Made by a program: the position numbers and the translations under genes. Source: Pelotomaculum sp. UBA1371 (GTDB lineage: Bacteria; Bacillota; Desulfotomaculia; Desulfotomaculales; Pelotomaculaceae). From it: a DNA stretch of 63,760 nt. How positions within the stretch are numbered: the first letter of the stretch is position 1; every line of letters starts with the position of its first letter. The stretch is taken from positions 268,424-332,183 of the forward strand of contig DBRJ01000004.1 of the NCBI GenBank assembly GCA_002305915.1, given 5' to 3'. This document shows, piece by piece, positions 42,607-51,494 of the stretch. The notes beneath the pieces were generated by a model. The model saw nothing but the letters and a program-made list of their open reading frames with translations, was not told the DNA's origin and did not search any database.

Positions 42607-42811
42607 GTCTCAACCCTTTTTTGCAAACTCCTGTTCCTGCTATGGTTCTATTATCCCCTTGCTCCTGCCCGTCTATGAAACTATTAAGAAGTGTACTTCA
42701 AAATGTATGGCTTAAGTTTACATTACTGTGTTTTTTCTTGACTATTTCCCGGAGGATGAATAAGCTAAGGATTAAAAAGGTAATGATCTCATTATAAAGT
42801 AGGTGTCTTTT

Positions 42812-43654
42812 TTGGAAGTATTCGCCCTTGTAGGCCCCAGCGGTACAGGGAAAAGCCACCGGGCAACGATTGTCGCCCATCAATTGGACGCACAGGCAAT
42901 CATCGATGACGGCCTCCTGATTCAGGGTAACCGCATTCTTGCCGGAATTTCCGCCAAGCGCCAGCCCACCAGGATTGGTGCAATAAAGTCTGCCCTTTTT
43001 ATGGATGATCAACAAGCGAATATTATAAAATCTTCTCTTTCAGACCTCGCTCCCGGCAGGATATTAATCCTGGGCACATCTGAAGCCATGACCGAAAGGA
43101 TTGCAGAACGCCTCGGGTTACCTGCCCCGTCACGGTTTATTCGGATAGAAGAAGTTGCCAGTGAAAAAGAAATGCGCAAAGCAAAATATCTCAGAACCTG
43201 TCATAGCAAACACGTCATCCCCGCTCCCACCCTGGAAGTCAAGAAGAGCTTCCCGGGTACGCTGGTGGATCCCCTCCAGGTCTTTCTGCGCAAAAAGGGT
43301 GTTCCCGGAAAAAAAGACTGGCTCGAACAGTCGATGATCCGGCCGACCTTCACCTACCATGGAAAATTGACTATAGCCAACAGTGCCCTGACCGCCATTG
43401 CCGGATATGCCGCCGCTTCTGTAGGGGGGGTAAGCAACTCTGGTAAAATTACAATCAAAGAGCAGGATTGTTGCGTTTTTATTGATATCGCACCAACCTT
43501 TACTTTTGGCTGCCGCCTGCACGAGGCGGCCGCAGAAATACAACAGAGAGTAAAGGAGGCCATCGAGGATATGACCGGACTACAGGTTAAAGAAGTCAAC
43601 GTAATTATCAAGAAACTCAGTTTTCTTCAGGATAAAACAGAGGCGACCGGTTAA
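42812..43654 (+). CDS. P-loop ATPase fused to Asp23/Gls24 domain
   Basis: About 280 residues. The N-terminal half begins EVFALVGPSGTGKSHRA, a Walker A motif, and includes DDGLLIQGNRILAG and RILILGTSEAMTERIAERLG. The C-terminal 110 residues (from about RPTFTYHGKLTIANSALTAI) form an Asp23/DUF322 envelope-stress-type domain. I recall this pairing only from clostridial genomes; its function is unknown, though Asp23 proteins are linked to cell-envelope stress. Start is TTG 42812 (AGGTG eight bases before) or GTG 42803. The gene is divergent from the PBP gene, which may hint at a wall-related role. Confidence 0.78.
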   Translation: MEVFALVGPSGTGKSHRATIVAHQLDAQAIIDDGLLIQGNRILAGISAKRQPTRIGAIKSALFMDDQQANIIKSSLSDLAPGRILILGTSEAMTERIAERLGLPAPSRFIRIEEVASEKEMRKAKYLRTCHSKHVIPAPTLEVKKSFPGTLVDPLQVFLRKKGVPGKKDWLEQSMIRPTFTYHGKLTIANSALTAIAGYAAASVGGVSNSGKITIKEQDCCVFIDIAPTFTFGCRLHEAAAEIQQRVKEAIEDMTGLQVKEVNVIIKKLSFLQDKTEATG

Positions 43655-43706
43655 TGGCCGCCCCTTTTTAGATGCAATTCAAGGCATATCGCATTTTACG
43701 TGCTTC

Positions 43707-44399
43707 CTATAAGCAAGTCGCAAATACATGGTTTCCAATCCGGGTCATTACCGGCAGCGTTCGAATCCACCGGTCTGAACTGAGCTCCGGGTTGTAAAAA
43801 AACAGAGCTCCTCCAGTGGGATCTTTACCGGAAAGGGCCTGCAAGGCTGCTTCCAGGGATGTTTCATCCGGCTCCAGATTAAAGGAACCGTCACCCACCG
43901 GCGAAAATTGGTAGACCCGGTTGTTTTTCTGGAATATGACATCCGAAATGGTTTTAGGAAAGTGCGGACTGCGAATCCTGTTCAAAACCACGGCGCCCAC
44001 CGCAACTTTTCCTTCAAAGCTTTCACCCCGGGCTTCAGCGTGAATAATTCTGGCCAGAAGCATCAGCTCCTCCCGGGAAACCTTTCCTCTGGACAGGGCT
44101 ATTTCAACTTCAACCGGTTCCGGCAGTTCCAGAACATCACCGGGCCTGATTAAACTTTCGGTCAAATTGTTGACTTGCATTAACTCCCGTAAAGAAACCC
44201 GGTGTTCCTGAGCAATTTCGTATAGCGTATCCCCTTCCCGTACTGTATAGCTTACCGCTGTGGAACCGGAGCAGAACTCAAGCTGAGTATCTGAGTCCTG
44301 AGCGCACTTGCTTTCAAACGCCACAGCGCCCCCGGCCAGGAACGCCGTCAGGGCGGCCGCGGCCAGGATAAAAGCAAGCCTTGGAACAAATTTACTCAT
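43707..44399 (-). CDS. SleB-like cell wall hydrolase with LysM domain
   Basis: 230 residues. Signal peptide LAFILAAAALTAFLAGGAVA; LysM domain around 50-95 (YTVREGDTLYEIAQEHRVSL ... NNLTESLIRPGDVLEL); and a Hydrolase_2 domain with IIHAEARGESFEGKVAVGAV, whose Glu is the predicted catalytic residue, and GALFFYNPE. This is the core of SleB/CwlJ enzymes that digest cortex during spore germination, here with a LysM rather than the SleB N-terminal domain, so it may also act on vegetative wall. ATG 44399 behind AAGGAGG. Confidence 0.9.
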   Translation of the reverse strand: MSKFVPRLAFILAAAALTAFLAGGAVAFESKCAQDSDTQLEFCSGSTAVSYTVREGDTLYEIAQEHRVSLRELMQVNNLTESLIRPGDVLELPEPVEVEIALSRGKVSREELMLLARIIHAEARGESFEGKVAVGAVVLNRIRSPHFPKTISDVIFQKNNRVYQFSPVGDGSFNLEPDETSLEAALQALSGKDPTGGALFFYNPELSSDRWIRTLPVMTRIGNHVFATCL

Positions 44400-44497
44400 T
44401 TTTCCTCCTTTCCCGACTCCAAAAGGTATTCTGACTCTTTAAAACACTTAGTATACATACAAATTTGACCACCAAATAGAATTATTGACAAATTAAA

Positions 44498-44534
44498 CAA
44501 AAAAAATACCCGCTAGCTATCCAGCGAGTATTTT
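44498..44534 (-). terminator. Intrinsic terminator after the dnaD-dnaC pair
   Basis: AAATAC-CGCT/AGCG-GTATTT arms with a small bulge, then eight U on the minus strand. Confidence 0.85.
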
Positions 44535-44682
44535 CCAGGTTGCTTTCTCCTGTGCCCGGAAAGATGACTTCCCCCGGTCCGGTTGCTTTTTCAACGGCCA
44601 TTAAGCAACGGTCTTCCCTATTCTTCCCGCGAACGGGGAGCCTGTCCTAATTAATTAGGCAACTTTTCCAGCTTAAGTTGTT

Positions 44683-45426
44683 TTAGCGCATCATTCTTGA
44701 ATCCTTCTCTTTGCGCTGTACCGCCCGGATGTCCAGATCGACAAGAAGACGGTAAGGCCTGCACATTTCCAGCAACCGGGAGGTTGTTCTCTCCCCAAGA
44801 TACCCTTCCAGGTTTTCGGGGCTGATGTTGGTGGTGGCAACAACAGGCAGACGGTGATTCAAACGGTAGTTGATAATAGAATAGATTTTGTTACGGGTCC
44901 AGTCTGTATAATTATGCGCTCCGAGGTCGTCCAGCACCAACAGAGGCGCCTGCCTGGCCCTTTCCACATGGTCGAATTCTGTTAGTTCACCAGAACTCCT
45001 TCCCGGATCATAAGTGGACCGGATCTCGTCCAGCAAATCAGGTACTACCGCAAATAAAACACCCTTGCCCTTCTTCAATAGGGCATTGGCAATACAGCAG
45101 GCCAGGTAGGTTTTTCCACTACCCACCTGTCCGGTAAAAAGCAACCCGTCTGTGTGGGGATCTTTAACAAAGCTGGAGACAAAACCTCCGGCAGCCTGAA
45201 AGGCAAGCCTGGCTATATCATAATAAGATATGCCAGTTTCCAGATCAATACAGTTTTTAGAATAATATTTAAAGCTGAAATTATCCAGATTGCATTTTAA
45301 AAAGCTCAGAGGCATCCGGGAGTCCTTGATGAGTTTTGCCCTGGCTTTTTCTTTAACACACTTACAGGACACCGCCCCCTCACCCTTCAGGATAAAGCCG
45401 CGGTCCCCGCAAAAACGGCAGTTCAC
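44683..45426 (-). CDS. dnaC: DnaC/DnaI-like helicase loader ATPase
   Basis: 247-residue AAA+ protein that loads the replicative helicase. The N-terminus has a small zinc-binding segment (CRFCGDRGF ... VSCKCVKEKA). Walker A GQVGSGKTYLA, Walker B LLVLDDLGAH, sensor VVATTNISPENLEGYLG and the arginine region ERTTSRLLEMC follow. The preceding DnaD-domain gene, 40 bases upstream on the same strand, is its usual partner in primosome assembly in Firmicutes. Start GTG 45426; a GGAGAGGAAGG stretch lies upstream. Confidence 0.9.
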   Translation of the reverse strand: MNCRFCGDRGFILKGEGAVSCKCVKEKARAKLIKDSRMPLSFLKCNLDNFSFKYYSKNCIDLETGISYYDIARLAFQAAGGFVSSFVKDPHTDGLLFTGQVGSGKTYLACCIANALLKKGKGVLFAVVPDLLDEIRSTYDPGRSSGELTEFDHVERARQAPLLVLDDLGAHNYTDWTRNKIYSIINYRLNHRLPVVATTNISPENLEGYLGERTTSRLLEMCRPYRLLVDLDIRAVQRKEKDSRMMR

Positions 45427-45466
45427 GCTATACTTACCTTCCTCTCCCCGGTCTTACTATATACAG

Positions 45467-46291
45467 CTAAATGTAGAGCGTCCGGATAAATGCCTTTTTT
45501 TTAGAATCGGTTTTACTGTCTTCCGGAGCAGGGACCTCACCAGGCCCGGCACACCTCTTTTTTAAGCCGGCCCGGCGCTTATGAAAGTCTCTGTCGTACT
45601 GTTCTACTGCATCCAGGGTCCTGATGTTGTTCTTTTTCCACTCAACAAGAATACTGTTGATGTATTTAAAGTTATGTTTGCCTCCCAGTACAGCCCTTCT
45701 CAATGCTTCCACAACAAGGGACGCGTCCGCCCCGGCAGCCCATTGCTCAATTTGCTCCACTTCAATGGGAGAAAGCGGTCTGCCGAACTCTTTTTCAAAG
45801 CAATTAATCAAACCGGTCACCTTGTTGTCAAACATATCCGGGGCAAGCTCCTGCGAATTGAGCAGTTTTTTAGATTCCTCAATTTCCCTGGCCCGGATTG
45901 CAGCCCAAATGTCCGAAATCTTCGAAAAGAGCGGTTCAAAGTCATACCCTTGAAATATAACCCGGTGATCGCAGTCGTAAAACTGGCTGACAGCAATTAT
46001 TTCTTTATCCAGCAAGTCCTGCAACTCCCGCTCAAGCCTGGCAGGTTCTGATTCCATAACTTCGGCAAGCATTTGCGGGGAAGGGTAATACTCCCTTTCC
46101 TCCACGTGGAAACGGATCAGTTGGATTAAAAGAAGCATTTGAAAATCTGAAATACCCACTTGGCTGTATACCTTTAAAAGGATGTTTGGAATGGCTGTAA
46201 AACCTTCCAGCACCAGATCGGATCCAAAGGTGGCGGTAATATCGACCTTCTGGTCGCATTTGACTATTTTGCCGCTATGATGCAATGCCAT
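45467..46291 (-). CDS. dnaD: DnaD-domain primosome protein
   Basis: About 274 residues. The N-terminal winged-helix DnaD domain includes FTAIPNILLKVYSQVGISDF and YPSPQMLAEVMESEPARLER; the C-terminal DnaB_2/DnaD-like domain has FEKEFGRPLSPIEVEQIEQW and HNFKYINSILVEWKKNNI with the conserved Y-x-x-x-I-L-x-x-W. It binds DNA and helps restart or initiate replication with the neighbouring helicase loader. The frame opens at ATG 46312, but ATG 46291 (MALHHSGKIV) follows GGGGGGAG and is preferred. The tail is lysine-rich. Confidence 0.9.
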   Translation of the reverse strand: MALHHSGKIVKCDQKVDITATFGSDLVLEGFTAIPNILLKVYSQVGISDFQMLLLIQLIRFHVEEREYYPSPQMLAEVMESEPARLERELQDLLDKEIIAVSQFYDCDHRVIFQGYDFEPLFSKISDIWAAIRAREIEESKKLLNSQELAPDMFDNKVTGLINCFEKEFGRPLSPIEVEQIEQWAAGADASLVVEALRRAVLGGKHNFKYINSILVEWKKNNIRTLDAVEQYDRDFHKRRAGLKKRCAGPGEVPAPEDSKTDSKKKAFIRTLYI

Positions 46292-46567
46292 AAGGCCATA
46301 CTCCCCCCTCATTCACTTCTAATTGTATGGCAAGGCCGGATTTTTGTCCACCATTTTCCTGTCCTCGCCGGGTTTCCCCAAGCCTACAGGCGCAAGGCCC
46401 GGCGGCTTGTCCAAAACATTTTTTCCAACCCGTCTCCTTTCACTCTAGCTGAAAGTTTTTAAGCTATAAAAAGTTTAAATCATAAAAAAAAGCCTGCGCT
46501 TATTCTTCCTTATATTTTTGCCGGGTGTCGCGCCGGACCTGCACAAACATGTTTTATTAACCTTAAA

Positions 46568-47218
46568 TCATAGTGGTAGAAGGTAATTTACAATCATGAT
46601 AAAGTGGATAACGCTGCCACCGATAACAAACAAGTGAAATATTTCATGAAACCCAAAACGGTTTGGGAAAAAATCCAGACACTTTGTTGCGTAGATAATC
46701 CCACCAACAGTATAGACAACACCACCCAGGATCATTAAAATAACTGCTCCCAGGGGCAGGCTTTTAAAAAGCTGCAGGAAGGGTACCAGGGCAATCCAAC
46801 CCAGCGTTATATAAAAAGCCGTTGAAAGATAACGTGGAAGATTGATGAACCAGAGCTTCAATAAAATGCCGGTTATGGACAGGACCCAGACCGCGGCCAG
46901 CATTGACCACTTCCACAGGCCCGGCAGCCCGTAGTAAAAAACCGGTGTATATGTACCGGCAATCAGCAAATAAATTGCAACATGATCGATTTTTTTTAAA
47001 ACCAGTACTTTACGCGGAGTTGTTCGCAGCCAGTGGTACAGCGAACTTGCGCCGTACATCAGGACAATGCTGACCCCGTACACTGTCATTGTCGTCAGTT
47101 TGGAAATGTTATATCTTGATTTGGAAATTAAAAAGGCCAGACCCGCAATTGATACAACGAAGACCGTAAAGTGGGTAAGTGCATTTACCGGCTCTTTAAT
47201 CCTTAAATAATTTTTCAT
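46568..47218 (-). CDS. Hemolysin III (PAQR) family membrane protein
   Basis: About 216 residues with seven transmembrane helices. Metal-binding residues of the family are seen in MYGASSLYHWL, KKIDHVAIYLLIAGTYTP and GFHEIFHLFVIGGSVIHF. Members are membrane hydrolase-like proteins; in Bacillus they are called YplQ. The name hemolysin is historical and does not show haemolytic activity. The frame opens at 47245; ATG 47218 (MKNYLRIKEPVNALTH) matches the family start. Own unit, with no clear terminator. Confidence 0.9.
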   Translation of the reverse strand: MKNYLRIKEPVNALTHFTVFVVSIAGLAFLISKSRYNISKLTTMTVYGVSIVLMYGASSLYHWLRTTPRKVLVLKKIDHVAIYLLIAGTYTPVFYYGLPGLWKWSMLAAVWVLSITGILLKLWFINLPRYLSTAFYITLGWIALVPFLQLFKSLPLGAVILMILGGVVYTVGGIIYATKCLDFFPNRFGFHEIFHLFVIGGSVIHFIMIVNYLLPL

Positions 47219-47319
47219 GATAACCACTACTTCTTTCCATCGCAAATAAAAACATAGAAAAACCGGGACTGGTTATAACTACAAGTTCATTTACATGATC
47301 CACACCGGGCTTGGCTACA

Positions 47320-47366
47320 AATAACTTAATGACTCAGCTGCCCGGTACCTGAGTCATCAAGTTATT
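47320..47366. repeat. 47-base near-perfect inverted repeat
   Basis: Two 18-base arms (47320-47337 and 47349-47366) pair with one mismatch around an 11-base loop, 35 bases after the aldo/keto reductase stop. No U-tract follows on either strand apart from TTATTT on the minus. Possible terminator or remnant of a mobile palindrome. Confidence 0.6.
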
Positions 47367-47401
47367 AAGCAGGCTTTCACTTGCAGTTCCCGTTTTTAAA
47401 A

Positions 47402-48559
47402 CTATTCCTCAAAAACTTTAACTACTTCCTTGAGCATAGAGCGAATAGGGATATTTTGGGGGCATTTTTTCTCACATGTCCCGCATTCTATACAATTTGA
47501 AGCCTTTTGTTCGTCGCTGCTCATATACATTTTATAAAACATGCGGTTGGTTTTAATTTCACCAAAAATATACATATTATCCAGCAGGGTCAGGCAACCC
47601 GGAATGTTTACTCCGATAGGGCAGGGCATACAGTAACGACACTGGGTACAGTTTACTTTAGCTCTCGATAGATAGAATTCTTTAGCTTCTTCAATCAGTG
47701 CTTTTTCTTCCGGGGTAAGAGTATTGGGCAAAGCCTGCCCGGCGATGCGGACATTTTCCACCACCTGTTCCATCCGGCTCATACCACTTAAAACGACGCT
47801 AATACCGGGATGATCCCAGAGGAAGCGAAGCGCCCACTCGGCCGGACTTCGTTTTATTTTCGCCCTGCGCCAAATTTGTTCAACCCCGGGTGGAACATCG
47901 CTGGCCAGTTTCCCTCCCCTCAGAGGCTCCATAATAACTACACCGAGCCCGCGTTCAACAGCGTACTCCAGCCCTGCTTTACCTGCCTGAAAATTTCCGT
48001 CAAGATAATTATACTGAATTTGGCAGAAGGACCAGTCATAAGCGTTGACAACTTCCTTGAATAACGGAAGCTCACTGTGGAAAGAGAAGCCAGCATAGCG
48101 AATCCTGCCGTCAGCAAGGGCGGTATCCAGAAATTCGAATAAATTGTTTTGAACAAGACCGGGCCAGGAATTTTCGCTTACAGCCTGAACCAGGTAAAAA
48201 TCGATAAAGTCGGTTTGCAGTTTTTTTAGCTGCTCATTCAGGATCCGGTCCATATCCCCCCTGCTCTTGATCTGACGGCCGGGCATTTTAGTTGCCAGAT
48301 ATACCTTTTGACGGTAACCGTCCTGCAGCGCCCTGCCCAGGAAAAGTTCGCTGTTGCCGCTGTGGTAGGGGTAGGCTGTATCAATGTAATTAACCCCGTT
48401 GTCGATTGCCCAGCGAAGAATTCTGGTGGCTTCCGGCTCATCAATTTCAGCATTGCTGACAGTAATTTTCTGTTCCGATTTAACAAGGGGCAGTCTCATA
48501 CATCCGAAACCCAATATTGAAACATCAACGCCGGTCTGACCCAGTTTCCGGTAAAGCAA
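47402..48559 (-). CDS. Aldo/keto reductase with C-terminal ferredoxin domain
   Basis: 385 residues. TIM-barrel AKR domain (1-290) with NYIDTAYPYHSGNSELFLGR holding the catalytic Asp and Tyr, and LATKMPGR with the Lys; the position of the catalytic His reads DFYLVQAV, i.e. Gln instead of His. The C-terminal part has CTQCRYCMPCPIGVNIP and CIECGTCEKKCPQNIPI, two [4Fe-4S] motifs. This fused family is common in clostridia; substrate unknown. The start is TTG 48559 behind AAAGGAGATG. Monocistronic. Confidence 0.9.
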   Translation of the reverse strand: MLYRKLGQTGVDVSILGFGCMRLPLVKSEQKITVSNAEIDEPEATRILRWAIDNGVNYIDTAYPYHSGNSELFLGRALQDGYRQKVYLATKMPGRQIKSRGDMDRILNEQLKKLQTDFIDFYLVQAVSENSWPGLVQNNLFEFLDTALADGRIRYAGFSFHSELPLFKEVVNAYDWSFCQIQYNYLDGNFQAGKAGLEYAVERGLGVVIMEPLRGGKLASDVPPGVEQIWRRAKIKRSPAEWALRFLWDHPGISVVLSGMSRMEQVVENVRIAGQALPNTLTPEEKALIEEAKEFYLSRAKVNCTQCRYCMPCPIGVNIPGCLTLLDNMYIFGEIKTNRMFYKMYMSSDEQKASNCIECGTCEKKCPQNIPIRSMLKEVVKVFEE

Positions 48560-48697
48560 TTATGTCATCTCCTTTGTCAGTCAATAGATTAATTATTATG
48601 ACGATACGCTTACCAATATTATAGCTTAAAGTTGTATGATATCATAATCCCGTATTAATCTCCATTTTATTCCGGTTTTTGGTAATTGTACGTAACT

Positions 48698-49447
48698 TCA
48701 CCCGAGGAATTCCCAGGGACATAATCTTTTTTCCAACCAGTCCAAAAACAGGTAAAGGATAAAGCCCATGGAGCCCATGGCAATGATCCCGGCAAACATC
48801 TCATTCCAGGCCAATCTGGCCCAGGCGTCCATTACATAGTAGCCAATGCCGCCGTAGCCTCCCCGGTTTGCTATTGTTTCGGAAAAAAAGAGAACGGCAA
48901 TGGCGGTCCCCAGACTAATCCTGAGTGAGGTCAGGATCTTTGGCAGGCAGGAAGGATAGATAACGTTGCGGTAAATTTGCAGCTCTCCCGCTCCCAGGGA
49001 GATAACAGAGTCCACCATGCCTTTATTAACCTGCCGTGCCGCGTCGCGAGTGGTGACTAGGATCTGAAAGAAGACTATGATGGAAATTAAAAATATTTTA
49101 GAGAGGTTGCCCAAACCCAACAGCGTAATTACAACAGGCAGAAATATAATCTTCGGCACGGGATAGGTCAGATAGATTAGCGGAGCTGCATACCGGTCCA
49201 GGCTCTCGACCCGGCCAAGGACCATGCCCAGGAGAACAGCCGGCAGCAGCGCGGCCAGCAGGCTGACAATAACCCTGGCAGTGCTGACCAGCAAATGCGC
49301 CCCCAGTTCATCACCCATTTCACGGATGAAAGTCATAAACGACTCAAGGGGTCCCGGGAAAAAGGACTCGTTCAACCAGAGAGAGAGAACTTCCCACATT
49401 GCAAGCAGGAAGATAACAGCCAGAAAGTAATCGAAAGCCGTCTTCAT
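48698..49447 (-). CDS. ABC transporter permease (NitT/TauT family)
   Basis: 249 residues with about six transmembrane helices and the permease EAA-like loop around RQVNKGMVDSVISLGAGELQ. It starts FDYFLAVIFLLAMWEVLSLW. It belongs with the ATPase and lipoprotein encoded upstream, an SsuABC/TauABC-like importer. Such systems carry nitrate, sulfonates, taurine or pyrimidine precursors; nothing in the sequence or neighbourhood picks one. Start ATG 49447; the nearest purine-rich stretch is rather far. Confidence 0.9.
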   Translation of the reverse strand: MKTAFDYFLAVIFLLAMWEVLSLWLNESFFPGPLESFMTFIREMGDELGAHLLVSTARVIVSLLAALLPAVLLGMVLGRVESLDRYAAPLIYLTYPVPKIIFLPVVITLLGLGNLSKIFLISIIVFFQILVTTRDAARQVNKGMVDSVISLGAGELQIYRNVIYPSCLPKILTSLRISLGTAIAVLFFSETIANRGGYGGIGYYVMDAWARLAWNEMFAGIIAMGSMGFILYLFLDWLEKRLCPWEFLG

Positions 49448-49462
49448 TTTATTTATTTAAAA

Positions 49463-50209
49463 TCAGCCCCCTCCCCCGAGGATCTTCCGTACATGGGAGC
49501 AGCGTTCGTAAAAGAGCGGTTTTGTACGGTAGCTGGAATTTCCCATCTCTTCATTGGCAATGATATGAAGGATTCTGCCCGGGCCGGCCGAAAAGATCAG
49601 GATCCTTTGCCCGAGAAAGACCGCCTCTTCAATACTGTGAGTAACCAGGATCATGGTAGCCCGCTTTTTTTTCCAAAAATCCAACAGGGTATTTTGCAGA
49701 CCCTCCCGGGTCAGGGCGTCCAGGGAGGAAAAGGGTTCATCCATTAACAATAAATCAGGCTTCAGTGTCAGTGAGCGGGCGATTGCCACACGCTGACGCT
49801 GACCTCCGCTCAACTGCGCCGGGTAATGATTCCGGAACTCCCAGATGCCCAATTCGGTCATGGCTTCCTTAACAGCTTGAAAGCATTCCTCCCGGGGAAC
49901 CCCCCGGATCTCCAGGCCGAGGGAGGTGTTCTGCATAGCCGTCTTCCAGGGCAAAAGTCCGTAGTCCTGCAGTATGAGAGCTGTCTCCCTTCTCTTTGGC
50001 TGCAGCAGCTCGCCGTTCAACCGGACCTCTCCCCTGGTCTGCTTGAGCAGCCCCGCCAGGATGTACAACAGGGTGCTTTTACCGGATCCGGAAGGGCCGA
50101 TAATCGCGCAGGTCTTTCCGCTCTCCAGGGTGAAGTCCACCTCACGGAGCGCCGGAATCCGAACGTTTTTGTGCATGTAAGCCGCTTCCAGCCCTTTGAC
50201 TTCAACCAT
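49463..50209 (-). CDS. ABC transporter ATP-binding protein (NitT/TauT family)
   Basis: 248 residues. Walker A IIGPSGSGKSTLLYIL, Q-loop ALILQDYGLLPWKTA, signature AQLSGGQRQRVAIARSL, Walker B LLLMDEPFSSLDALTR, H-loop ILVTHSIEEAVFL: a complete SsuB/TauB-type ATPase energising the importer. The ATG overlaps the TAA of the binding-protein gene (TAATG), so the two are translationally coupled, with the permease 15 bases on. Confidence 0.94.
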   Translation of the reverse strand: MVEVKGLEAAYMHKNVRIPALREVDFTLESGKTCAIIGPSGSGKSTLLYILAGLLKQTRGEVRLNGELLQPKRRETALILQDYGLLPWKTAMQNTSLGLEIRGVPREECFQAVKEAMTELGIWEFRNHYPAQLSGGQRQRVAIARSLTLKPDLLLMDEPFSSLDALTREGLQNTLLDFWKKKRATMILVTHSIEEAVFLGQRILIFSAGPGRILHIIANEEMGNSSYRTKPLFYERCSHVRKILGGGG

Positions 50210-51156
50210 TAATTCCGGGGCAGGAGACCCGGCCTGGTCAGGTCACCGTATTCATAGTTTTGTTTCAGAAGCCCCTTCTCCAGCATCCACTGGACCACTT
50301 TTTCCACCTGTGCTTCTTCCGGCAGGCGGGGAGCCGGATAATGATCCATCTTAAACACGCCCAGGGCCTCCTGGGGCACACTTGCTTTTTCAACAAGAAG
50401 GGACCTGTAATTGTCGGGGTTCTGATTTATTTCTGCCGCTGCCCTAGCGTAAGCCTTTAAGCATTTTGTGACGTTACCGCTGTTTTCGTCCAGATAATCA
50501 TTCCTGAAATAAATAACAGTTTGGGACAGGTTTGACGAAGTATCATCAATAATTTTTTTCGCCCCCCCGCTTTCAGCCAGGGCGGCCAGGGGATCAGGCA
50601 GGCATGCCGCTTCTATCTTATCTTTCATCAGAAGATCGTAGCGCACCGGTATTTTAGGTATAGCCTCCTTCTTGATCTCCTCCGGTTTGAGTCCCTGCTC
50701 CAACAATAAGCTGTCAGTTACATATTCGATAATAGAATTGGTCGAAATTGCCACCGGTACGTTTTTTAACTGCCCGGGATTGGTGATAGAAGACCCCGGA
50801 GAAGTCAGGATGGCAAACCTTCCCTCCTGCCCGGTCTCACCCAGCCCCAGGGACACTATTTGCGTTGGTGTCCCGGCGTTATTCAAGGCAGCCACGGCTA
50901 AAATATCACCAAGGGTGCCATGGATTTCACGGGCCTGGAGTGCACTGTCCCTTTCCAGGGCACTGGCAAACTGAATGAATTCGACATCAAGGCTCTCTGC
51001 CTGGAAATACCCTTTTTCTTGTGCCACAAAAAAGGGAAGGGCATCAACGATGGGAAGTAGCCCAATCTTCATTTTTTCATCCGCATTTCCAGCGCATCCG
51101 GCGCTCAATAGCAGAAGCAGGAGTAAAGGGACGCCTAAAAACTTTTTCCAGTTCAC
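50209..51156 (-). CDS. ABC transporter substrate-binding lipoprotein (SsuA/THI5-like)
   Basis: 315 residues. Lipoprotein signal peptide VPLLLLLLLSAGCAGN with the lipobox Cys at about residue 21. The mature domain begins MKIGLLPIVDALPFFVAQEK and has GYFQAESLDVEFIQF and LPDPLAALAESGGAK, as in NMT1/SsuA-type binding proteins. It captures the substrate outside the membrane for the permease/ATPase pair. First gene of the operon, GTG 51156 after GGGGG. The ligand is not predictable from what can be seen. Confidence 0.9.
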   Translation of the reverse strand: MNWKKFLGVPLLLLLLLSAGCAGNADEKMKIGLLPIVDALPFFVAQEKGYFQAESLDVEFIQFASALERDSALQAREIHGTLGDILAVAALNNAGTPTQIVSLGLGETGQEGRFAILTSPGSSITNPGQLKNVPVAISTNSIIEYVTDSLLLEQGLKPEEIKKEAIPKIPVRYDLLMKDKIEAACLPDPLAALAESGGAKKIIDDTSSNLSQTVIYFRNDYLDENSGNVTKCLKAYARAAAEINQNPDNYRSLLVEKASVPQEALGVFKMDHYPAPRLPEEAQVEKVVQWMLEKGLLKQNYEYGDLTRPGLLPRN

Positions 51157-51363
51157 AGAAAACCCCCTATCTGTTTAGTTCTTAATCCACTTCAAGTAAA
51201 AATTCAACCTTATTCGCCTGTGTCCTGCCGATTCTTTCAAAAAAACACAAAATCAGCAAACGAACAGCGATATCCTAACGGACTCCGGCATTTTTAGCTA
51301 GTTTCTTAATTGAGTTATAATATTTCAGCTAACCTTTTAGAGGTACTTTGCTTCCCAACATCA

Positions 51364-51410
51364 AAAGGCCCATGAAGTCCCGGCCTACTTCCGGGTACAT
51401 GGGCGTTTTT
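51364..51410. terminator. Intrinsic terminator between cysK and the ABC operon
   Basis: GCCCATG/CATGGGC outer arms with inner CCCGG/CCGGG pairs; on the minus strand a short U-run follows (cysK end), on the plus strand GTTTTT follows. The rest of 51157-51494 shows no gene. Confidence 0.8.
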
Positions 51411-51494
51411 CCAGGATAAAGATTTGTTTGCATGAAAATAAAACTAAGTCAGCAGACCTTCTAAAACTTTTTATAAATAAGACTCTGTGTTAGG

